From Streptosporangiaceae bacterium (GTDB lineage: Bacteria; Actinomycetota; Actinomycetes; Streptosporangiales; Streptosporangiaceae), in NCBI GenBank assembly GCA_030039095.1, contig JASHQP010000078.1:1-20676 (forward strand): DNA of 20,676 nt. Reading direction: 5' to 3'. The notes beneath the pieces were generated by a model that was not told the origin of the DNA, did not search any database, and saw only the letters and a list, made by a program, of their open reading frames with translations. Below, piece after piece: positions 15,290-20,676 of this stretch (positions are counted from its first letter, which is position 1; each line of letters begins with the position of its first letter). A program made the translations under genes and the position numbers.

Positions 15290-16516
15290 ATGCCTGCCAA
15301 ACCCGCCTACGTCATCGTCGGAGCGAGCCTGGCCGGCGCCAAGGCCGTCGAGACCCTAAGGGACGAGGGGTTCGACGGAGCCGTGGTGCTCATCGGCGCC
15401 GAAGACGAGCTGCCCTACGAGCGGCCCCCGCTGTCCAAGGGCTACCTGCTCGGCAAGGACGCCCGGGACTCGTTCATCGTGCACGACGAGGGGTGGTACG
15501 CCGAGCACGACGTCGACCTGCGGCGAGCCACGATCGTGACCTCGATCGACCCGTCCGGCCACCGGGTCGGGCTGGACAACGGCGACTTCGTGCAGTACGA
15601 CCGGCTGCTGATCGCGGCCGGCGCCTCGCCGCGACGGCTGGACATCCCCGGAGGCGACCTGAGCGGCGTCCACTACCTCCGCACGGTGGGCGACTCCGAG
15701 CGGCTGTCAGCCGCGCTGCGCCGCGGCGGCAAGGTCGTCGTCGCCGGGGGCGGCTGGATCGGCCTGGAGACCGCCGCCGCCGCGCGCGAGTACGGCTGCG
15801 AGGTCACGATCCTGGAGCCGGAATCCGGCGTCCTGCAGCGGGCGCTGGGCCCCGAGCTCGGCGAGGTCTTCGCCGGCCTGCACCGCAGCCACGGCGTGAC
15901 GATCCGCTTCGGCGAGAGCCTCGGTGAGGTGACCGGCTCCGGCGGCGCGGTGACCGGCGCGGTCTCCTCCTCCGGAGAGGAACTGCCCGCGCAGACCGTC
16001 ATCGTCGCGGTCGGCATCGCGCCCAACACCGGGCTCGCCGCCGCGGCCGGCCTCGAGGTCGACAACGGCATCGTGGCCGACCAGGCACTGCGCACCTCGG
16101 ACCCGGACATCTTCGCGGCCGGCGACGTCGCCAACGCGTTCAACACCCTGCTCGGCCGCAGGATCCGCGTCGAGCACTGGGGGAACGCGCTGGCCAGCGG
16201 GCCGATCGCGGCGCGCTCGATGATGGGCAAGGACGCCGTCTACGACTGGGTCCCGTACTTCTTCAGCGACCAGTACGACCTCGGCATGGAGGTCGCCGGG
16301 CTGCCCGAGCCGGGAGCCTACGACGAGGTCGTCTACCGCGGCGACAGGGACTCCCTCGAGTTCATCGCGTTCTGGCTGGCCGACCGCGTCGTGGTGGCCG
16401 GGATGAACGTGAACGTCTGGGACGTCAACGACGACATCCAGGCCCTCATCCGCTCCGGCGCCCAAGTGGACCCCGCCCGCCTAACCAACCCCGCGATCCC
16501 CCTGACCGCCCTCTAA
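15290..16516 (+). CDS. FAD/NAD(P)-dependent ferredoxin reductase
   Basis: This is a flavoprotein of 408 residues of the oxygenase-coupled ferredoxin/rubredoxin/putidaredoxin reductase type, which passes electrons from NAD(P)H through FAD to a ferredoxin. The FAD motif is YVIVGASLAGAKA (7-19), followed by LPYERPPLSKGYL. The NAD(P) motif is VVVAGGGWIGLETA (149-162). The second FAD motif is TSDPDIFAAGDVA (269-281), then RVEHWGNA. A C-terminal reductase domain follows (VPYFFSDQYDLGMEVAG). ATG 15290 has AAGGAG (15278-15283) 6 nt upstream. No ferredoxin or P450 gene lies nearby, so its partner is encoded elsewhere. It follows dgt by 56 bp and may be read with it. Confidence 0.92.
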   Translation: MPAKPAYVIVGASLAGAKAVETLRDEGFDGAVVLIGAEDELPYERPPLSKGYLLGKDARDSFIVHDEGWYAEHDVDLRRATIVTSIDPSGHRVGLDNGDFVQYDRLLIAAGASPRRLDIPGGDLSGVHYLRTVGDSERLSAALRRGGKVVVAGGGWIGLETAAAAREYGCEVTILEPESGVLQRALGPELGEVFAGLHRSHGVTIRFGESLGEVTGSGGAVTGAVSSSGEELPAQTVIVAVGIAPNTGLAAAAGLEVDNGIVADQALRTSDPDIFAAGDVANAFNTLLGRRIRVEHWGNALASGPIAARSMMGKDAVYDWVPYFFSDQYDLGMEVAGLPEPGAYDEVVYRGDRDSLEFIAFWLADRVVVAGMNVNVWDVNDDIQALIRSGAQVDPARLTNPAIPLTAL

Positions 16517-16519
16517 CCA

Positions 16520-16560
16520 CCCCCCGCCCCCCGCCTCCGCCCGCCCCCGCCTCCGCCCCC
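16520..16560 (-). other. Potential G-quadruplex tract
   Basis: The plus strand carries C runs at 16520-16525, 16527-16532, 16540-16542, 16544-16548 and 16556-16560. The minus strand therefore has five G runs of three or more, with loops of 1-7 nt, which meets the usual quadruplex rule. It lies just after the stop of the ferredoxin reductase (16514-16516), between convergent genes. Confidence 0.7.
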
Positions 16561-16561
16561 G

Positions 16562-16626
16562 CAACGGGGAAACCTGTCAGTACGGGGAAATGCGTCGGCT
16601 AATAGGCCTGGCGCGTTTCCCCGTTG
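16562..16626. repeat. 12-bp inverted repeat plus a third copy of ACGGGGAAA
   Basis: CAACGGGGAAAC (16562-16573) is perfectly inverted as GTTTCCCCGTTG (16615-16626). A direct copy of the core ACGGGGAAA also lies at 16582-16590. The right arm overlaps the 3' end of the minus-strand AbiEi-like gene. It may be a bidirectional terminator or a binding site; no mobile element is visible to which it could belong. Confidence 0.75.
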
Positions 16627-17615
16627 ACGAATCGCGCGGAGCAAAGCGGCCCGCAGGGGTGCGGCTGGCCCTGCCAGCCGCGGACCCGGAGCGCCTCGGC
16701 GACGTCGGACGCGACCTCGCATGGCCGCCGGGTGACGTCGGCCCAGTTGAACCGCAGGGTCAAGATGCCCGATGTGGCGTTGGCGTTGTCTCTGCGGATG
16801 TCTTTCCAGCGGTCTTCGACACGGTGGTCTGCCTGTCCGTCAAGCTCGGCGACGACGCCGAACACCCGGTAGTGGCTGTCGAGGTACCGCGAGCGGGGGG
16901 ATGGTGAGGCCGTGGAGCGCCTGGATTGCCGCTCCGCCGTGGGCAGGCCATGGGCGCGCTCGACACCGTGGACGTACCGGTACTCCAGTGGCGAGTGGAC
17001 GCCCTCGGCGATGAGCGGAAGCGCGCCCAGGATGTCGTCGCGCCAGCGGACTCTGCCGCGCCTGCTGGCCGCAGCGTGAATGAGCTGCGCGGTGACCAGC
17101 CGTCGGCCGCATCCCTTGCACAGCCAGGAAAGGACGTCGTCGAAGGTGGCGCTCAGCTCGGTCAGATCGAGGATCGTTTCCTCGATCCTCGTCCGGGCGG
17201 GCGTCCTCGCCGGGTGCCTGATCGCTTCGAGCCGTCCGGTCCGGTGGAAGACAATCCGCGGCGCCATGACGTGCCGTTCCTCGGCGGATAGGCGGACGCG
17301 GCGGTCATGCCCGACGGTGACATGGATGACCTCGCTCAGCCCATCGGTCAGGCCATCCAGTTCGGCCGCTGTGTGATGGCTGAGCACGGCGCCCGGCCCG
17401 GCGCGCAGTAAGCCCGCCCAGAGCACGGATTCACGCGGCGGAGGCCCCGTGTATGCCGCGTAGACCCCGCGATAGAGCGCCTGCCAGCGGCCTTGCCGAA
17501 GCTGGGTGTCGATGAGCGCGGGGCCCAGCCCGATCGCGGGCGCCTGCCAGCGTGCGATGACGTCGTGCTGGAAGTCCATCAGCCGGGCGCACTCGCCGGG
17601 AAGTTCTGGGCGCAT
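16599..17615 (-). CDS. AbiEi-like HTH domain protein with DUF559 (Vsr-like nuclease fold) C-terminus
   Basis: This 338-residue protein has an architecture common in actinobacteria, usually annotated as 'type IV toxin-antitoxin AbiEi family antitoxin domain-containing' or DUF559. The N-terminal part resembles an AbiEi winged-helix region (LRQGRWQALYRGVYAAYTGPP at about 40-60, then LSHHTAAELDGL). The C-terminal part has SPLEYRYVHGVERAHGLP (208-225), VFGVVAELDGQADH (251-264) and WKDIRRDNANATSG, matching the degenerate PD-(D/E)xK pattern of very-short-patch-repair-like nucleases. Glu210 and Asp259 are candidate active-site residues. ATG 17615 lacks a spaced ribosome binding site; ATG 17579 is equally likely. 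No AbiEii toxin gene is adjacent, so it is not evidently a toxin-antitoxin pair. Its function is unknown. Confidence 0.75.
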   Translation of the reverse strand: MRPELPGECARLMDFQHDVIARWQAPAIGLGPALIDTQLRQGRWQALYRGVYAAYTGPPPRESVLWAGLLRAGPGAVLSHHTAAELDGLTDGLSEVIHVTVGHDRRVRLSAEERHVMAPRIVFHRTGRLEAIRHPARTPARTRIEETILDLTELSATFDDVLSWLCKGCGRRLVTAQLIHAAASRRGRVRWRDDILGALPLIAEGVHSPLEYRYVHGVERAHGLPTAERQSRRSTASPSPRSRYLDSHYRVFGVVAELDGQADHRVEDRWKDIRRDNANATSGILTLRFNWADVTRRPCEVASDVAEALRVRGWQGQPHPCGPLCSARFVNGETRQAY

Positions 17616-17657
17616 GCTCCCAGGCTGACCGGCCAACGGCCGGCCGGGAGGCCTGGC

Positions 17658-17688
17658 CAGCCAGCCGGTGGACGATGGCGGCTGGCTG
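17658..17688 (-). terminator. Hairpin between the HAD and AbiEi-like genes
   Basis: CAGCCAGCCG (17658-17667) and CGGCTGGCTG (17679-17688) form a perfect 10-bp stem with an 11-nt loop. It sits about 55 nt beyond the HAD hydrolase stop and upstream of the AbiEi-like start on the same strand. No U-tract follows, so it is a probable but unproven terminator. Confidence 0.5.
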
Positions 17689-17742
17689 CGGAGCGATGTG
17701 GACAAGCCGTCCCGGACTGTCGGCGACGCGTGGTAGTGAGCG

Positions 17743-18495
17743 CTACGGGGCGCCCGCGGTCCCGGCCGTGCCGAGGATCGCCGCGACGACCAGGTCGGTG
17801 TCGGCCAGGTCCGGCAGCACCGCGTGCGCACCGGCGGCGGCGAGTTCGCTCACGGTGAACCGCCCGGTCGCCACGCCGACCGCCCGGGCGCCGGTGGCCA
17901 GCGCCGCCTCGACGTCGAGCGGCGTATCCCCGACAATCACGGTGGCGTCGCCGGCGAAGTCGCCGGTGTAGGCACGCGCCGCGTTGCGCCGGGCCTCGTG
18001 CACGAGCTCGGCCCGGACCTCGTGCGCGCTGCCGTAGGCGCCCGCGTTCAGGTCGAGGTGCTCGGTCAGGCCGAGCGGGCCGAGCTTCACCTCGGCCAGC
18101 GGCCTGATGTTGCCGGTCAGCAGCGACTGGACCACGCCACGGCCGTCGGCGGGGCTGCCGGGACCGTCGGCCTCGCCGAGCCGGGCCAGCGCGGCGATGG
18201 CCTCACCGGCGCCGGGGAGCACCTGGGACCGCTCCACCACCAGGCCGGCCAGGCCGGGCGCACGGGCCGCCATCAGCCGGTGGAACTCGTCGACGCGCCC
18301 GCGCGGCTCGTCCACGCCGGCCAGGGTCAGCACTTCGACCGCGATCGCCCGGTCGGTACGCCCGGCCATGGACTCTGGCTGCGGCATGTCCCCGCCGAAC
18401 ATCTCGCCGAACACGGCCTGGTACAGCTCCCGGCCTACCCCGTCGGAGTCGATCAGCGTGTAGTCAACGTCCCACAGGACCAGCAGCCGGCGCAC
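17743..18495 (-). CDS. HAD-superfamily hydrolase (phosphatase-like)
   Basis: This is a phosphoglycolate-phosphatase-like HAD hydrolase of 250 residues. Motif I is DVDYTL with nucleophile Asp9 and Asp11, motif II is Thr127 in SLLTGN, motif III is probably Lys137 (EVKLGP), and motif IV is IVGDTPLDV with Asp190 and Asp194. A helical cap of about 70 residues lies between motifs I and II. The GTG start at 18495 puts the nucleophile at the usual distance from the N-terminus. There is no ribosome binding site, and TAGCGT about 6 nt upstream could be a -10 box giving a leaderless message. It lies 36 bp after the glycolipid-binding gene on the same strand. The substrate is unknown. Confidence 0.88.
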   Translation of the reverse strand: MRRLLVLWDVDYTLIDSDGVGRELYQAVFGEMFGGDMPQPESMAGRTDRAIAVEVLTLAGVDEPRGRVDEFHRLMAARAPGLAGLVVERSQVLPGAGEAIAALARLGEADGPGSPADGRGVVQSLLTGNIRPLAEVKLGPLGLTEHLDLNAGAYGSAHEVRAELVHEARRNAARAYTGDFAGDATVIVGDTPLDVEAALATGARAVGVATGRFTVSELAAAGAHAVLPDLADTDLVVAAILGTAGTAGAP

Positions 18496-18531
18496 GCCGC
18501 GACGCTATCAGCAGCCCCTCCGGGCCGCCGC

Positions 18532-19152
18532 TCAGGCCATCCGGCCGAGGCCGGGGTAGTCCACGACCACGCCCTCGGCGTCGAACGTGACGTCGGCGGA
18601 GAAACTGCCGCTTTCGTACCGGATCACGCTCAGCGGGCCCGGCCAGGGCAGCCCGGGCTCGAACGCGGGGCCGCTGCGCAGGTGGGTGTAGCGCTGCAGC
18701 GCGGGCGTGACGGTCAGCCACGGGACGCGGACGAAGGCCATCAGGAACTCGGCCGGGCCGCCGCCCCGGAGCAGGCCGCGGCGCAGCACCGGCATCGTGT
18801 TCGTGACCGGGCACCCCCCGAGGTCGCAGTCGAGGGCCTCGGCGAGGGCCGAAGGATCGCCTCCCGCCGGCGGTGCGCCGGGAACGCCAGGGTCGCCGTC
18901 CGATCCCGCGTCGATGGCCCAGCCGCCGGCCGGATCCCAGGTCAGCTCCAGGTGACGGCCCCAGCCCGCGCCCCACGCCCGCACCGAGAGCCGGCGCGTG
19001 ACGAAGCCGTCCTGGCAGTCGAGCTCGTACTCCAGCCGGTACGGGACCGGGTCGCCGCTGACCGCGACGCCGGCCGCCCGCAGTTCCCCGCCGCCGAGCT
19101 CGAGCTCGGCGAACTCCGCGCCGCGTTCCTTGACCCACGTGATCGCCCGCAC
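18532..19152 (-). CDS. Putative glycolipid-binding domain protein
   Basis: This is a 206-residue protein of the putative glycolipid-binding family (PF06475 as I recall it). Features are PVPYRLEYELDCQDGFVTRR near the N-terminus, a central DCDLGGCPVTNTMPVLRRGL, FVRVPWLTVTPALQRYTHL, and the terminal VVVDYPGLGRMA. Family members are cytosolic beta-rich proteins of unclear role. The start is GTG 19152, 8 nt after a TAGGAT -10 box, which points to a leaderless message. The minus-strand frame remains open to 20655, antisense to dnaG, but nothing upstream of 19152 looks like protein. An insert of about 20 residues rich in Gly, Pro and Asp (DAGSDGDPGVPGAPPAGGDP) sits in the middle. Confidence 0.82.
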   Translation of the reverse strand: MRAITWVKERGAEFAELELGGGELRAAGVAVSGDPVPYRLEYELDCQDGFVTRRLSVRAWGAGWGRHLELTWDPAGGWAIDAGSDGDPGVPGAPPAGGDPSALAEALDCDLGGCPVTNTMPVLRRGLLRGGGPAEFLMAFVRVPWLTVTPALQRYTHLRSGPAFEPGLPWPGPLSVIRYESGSFSADVTFDAEGVVVDYPGLGRMA

Positions 19153-19160
19153 GAGCGGAC

Positions 19161-19190
19161 ATCCTACGGGCGGTGTTGGCCTGCTGTGAC
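19161..19190 (-). promoter_or_regulatory. Promoter of the glycolipid-binding gene
   Basis: On the minus strand, GTCACA (19190-19185) and TAGGAT (19166-19161) are separated by exactly 18 bp. The -10 is a classic actinomycete form and the -35 matches TTGACA at four of six positions. The start would fall at or next to the GTG at 19152. Confidence 0.55.
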
Positions 19191-19202
19191 GGTGGCGGCG
19201 GC

Positions 19203-19208
19203 TAGACT
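19203..19208 (+). promoter_or_regulatory. Candidate -10 box of dnaG
   Basis: TAGACT is a good -10 hexamer about 45 nt before the dnaG ATG. No convincing -35 lies 16-18 bp upstream; TTGGCC at 19176-19181 would give a 21-bp spacer. It overlaps the region of the divergent promoter. Confidence 0.3.
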
Positions 19209-19254
19209 CGCCGAGACGAACAAGCAGGTGCATGGTGATCGGCGGTGGGCGCAG

Positions 19255-20676
19255 ATGGCAGGCCGGATCCGCGACGAAGATCTCGCGCTGGTCCGTGAGC
19301 GCTCCCCGGTCGAGGAGATTGTGGGGGAGTACCTGCAGCTCCGCAACGCCGGGGGCGGATCGCTCAAGGGCCTGTGCCCGTTCCACGAGGAGAAGACGCC
19401 GTCGTTCAACGTCACTCCGGCCCGCGGGCTGTGGTACTGCTTCTCGTGCACCGAGGGTGGCGACGCCATCAAGTTCGTGCAGCGGATCGAGAACATGGGC
19501 TTCGCCGAGGCCGTCGAGCGCCTCGCGGCCAGGTCCGGGATCGAGCTGCACTACGAGCAGGGCGGGCGCGTCCCCGGACGCGATCATTCCCAGCGCAGGC
19601 GGCTGATCGAGGCGCACCGCGCCGCCGCGGATTTCTACCTTGAACGGATAGCAGCCCCCGACGCTGGCTCCGCTCGCGCGTTCCTGTCGTCGCGTGGGTT
19701 CGCGGAGGCGGACTGGGCCCGGTTCGGGGTCGGTTACGCGCCCGCCGAGTGGGACGCGCTGGCCAGGCACTTGCGCGGGCGCGGGTTCACCGACGAAGAA
19801 CTGCTCCGTGGCGGGCTGGCACGGCAGGGCAGGCGCGGCCCGGTCGACGCGTTCCGCAACCGGGTCATCTGGCCGATCCGGGATCTGACCGGGGACGTGA
19901 TCGCGTTCGGGGCCCGCAAGCTGGACGAGGCGTCGGACGGGCCCAAGTACCTGAACACCACGGCGACGCCGCTGTTCAACAAGAGTGAGGTGCTCTACGG
20001 GGCCGACCTGGCCAAGCGGGACATCTCGACCCGCCGTCAGGCGGTGATCGTGGAGGGCTACACCGACGTCATGGCCTGCCATCTGGCCGGCATCACCACG
20101 GCGGTGGCGACCAACGGGACAGCGTTCGGCGCCGGGCACATCAAGATCTTGCGGCGGCTGCTGCTGGACTCGGACAAGTTCCGCGGCGAGGTCATCTTCA
20201 CCTTCGACGGCGACGTGGCCGGGCAGCGCGGAATCGGGAAGGCGTTCAACTTTGAGGACGAGTTCGTCACGCAGATGATGTGCGCGGTGCAGCCCGACGG
20301 CCTCGACCCGTGCGACCTGCGGCTCTCCCGCGGGGACGCGGCCGTGCGGGACCTGATCGCGCAGCGCGTCCCGCTGTATGAGTTCGTCATTCAGAGCGAG
20401 CTGCGCAAGCACAACCTCGAGACCAACGAGGGGCGCCTCGCGGCGCTGGATGACGCCGCGGCGATCATCGGCCGGATCAAGGACTACGGCCTGCGGGACC
20501 GCTATGCGGTCAGCCTGGACCGGTGGCTCGGCATGATGGACGAGGACTTCGTGCTGGCCCGGGTGCGCGCGGTGGCACCGCCCGGACCCGGGTCGAGACG
20601 GTCCGGGCGCCCCGCCGCCAACGGCCGCGGGAACATCAGCCGGCCGCCGGGCCACAGCGGTGCCGAACGGGCCCGC
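19255..20676 (+). CDS. dnaG: DNA primase (3' end beyond the window)
   Basis: This is bacterial DNA primase, which makes RNA primers at the replication fork. The window contains 474 codons with no stop; family members have about 600-640 residues, so the helicase-binding C-terminus is missing here. The zinc-binding domain has Cys41, His44, Cys62 and Cys65 (CPFHEEKTPSF ... WYCFSC). The RNA polymerase domain includes FRNRVIWPIRD and FGARKLD. The TOPRIM motifs are Glu267 in VEGYTDVMA and Asp318-Gly-Asp320 in FTFDGDVAGQ. The Pro/Gly/Arg-rich run at the window end is the linker before the C-terminal domain. ATG 19255 is the only start that fits the family N-terminus (RIRDEDLALVRERSPVEEIV). Confidence 0.96.
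   Translation, partial: MAGRIRDEDLALVRERSPVEEIVGEYLQLRNAGGGSLKGLCPFHEEKTPSFNVTPARGLWYCFSCTEGGDAIKFVQRIENMGFAEAVERLAARSGIELHYEQGGRVPGRDHSQRRRLIEAHRAAADFYLERIAAPDAGSARAFLSSRGFAEADWARFGVGYAPAEWDALARHLRGRGFTDEELLRGGLARQGRRGPVDAFRNRVIWPIRDLTGDVIAFGARKLDEASDGPKYLNTTATPLFNKSEVLYGADLAKRDISTRRQAVIVEGYTDVMACHLAGITTAVATNGTAFGAGHIKILRRLLLDSDKFRGEVIFTFDGDVAGQRGIGKAFNFEDEFVTQMMCAVQPDGLDPCDLRLSRGDAAVRDLIAQRVPLYEFVIQSELRKHNLETNEGRLAALDDAAAIIGRIKDYGLRDRYAVSLDRWLGMMDEDFVLARVRAVAPPGPGSRRSGRPAANGRGNISRPPGHSGAERAR

Noticed and set aside
16599..17615. A toxin-antitoxin or defence system around the AbiEi-like gene
   Set aside because: The flanking genes are a ferredoxin reductase and a HAD hydrolase; no toxin, restriction or phage-defence partner is present.
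18532..20655. A 707-codon minus-strand open frame
   Set aside because: Only its last 206 codons encode a family protein; the rest is antisense to dnaG and is open because of GC-rich codon bias.

Overview
The window is high-GC DNA with strong G/C third-position bias, GTG starts and start-stop overlaps, which points to an actinomycete. The housekeeping set glyS, ppdK, dgt and dnaG, together with a DUF6703 membrane protein, fits a soil actinomycete of the Streptomyces/Streptosporangiales type. The genus cannot be fixed from sequence alone.

Layout. (1) 1-2762: a 502-bp leader with palindromes, a 47-codon small ORF coupled to a GAF-domain histidine kinase of the DevS/NarL type, its LuxR-type response regulator, and a 90-bp scrap of a drug-efflux MFS gene. 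(2) 2863-5713: an orphan divergent UMP kinase, a GGTCAGGCC tandem repeat, a small membrane protein (-), and glycyl-tRNA synthetase (+). (3) 5766-9993: a second MFS scrap, then a sulfonate-type operon. The operon has a candidate operator, a leader peptide of the sulfur-gene (RRHVDL...VASA.C) type, a TauD-like dioxygenase, a membrane-anchored substrate-binding protein, an ATPase and a permease. A convergent NAD-binding dehydrogenase touches its end. (4) 10887-16516: an intergenic hairpin with a small gene remnant, then ppdK, dgt and a ferredoxin reductase. (5) 16517-19152 (-): a G-quadruplex tract and inverted repeats, an AbiEi/DUF559-like protein, a HAD hydrolase and a glycolipid-binding-domain protein. 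(6) 19255-end: DNA primase, cut by the window edge.

How the genes work together. The kinase and regulator form a two-component pair. Leader, dioxygenase and ABC genes form a coherent sulfur-scavenging unit: the transporter imports an organosulfur compound, the dioxygenase releases sulfite, and the leader peptide probably senses cysteine or sulfur status through translation. PpdK and Dgt are translationally coupled. HAD and glycolipid-binding genes may be co-transcribed.

I see no CRISPR array, rRNA, tRNA, transposase, phage gene or clear defence island. The most interesting items are the regulatory architecture ahead of the sulfonate operon, the coupled small ORF with a TTA codon ahead of the kinase, the unusual UMP kinase paralogue, and the two MFS remnants, which mark former gene loss.
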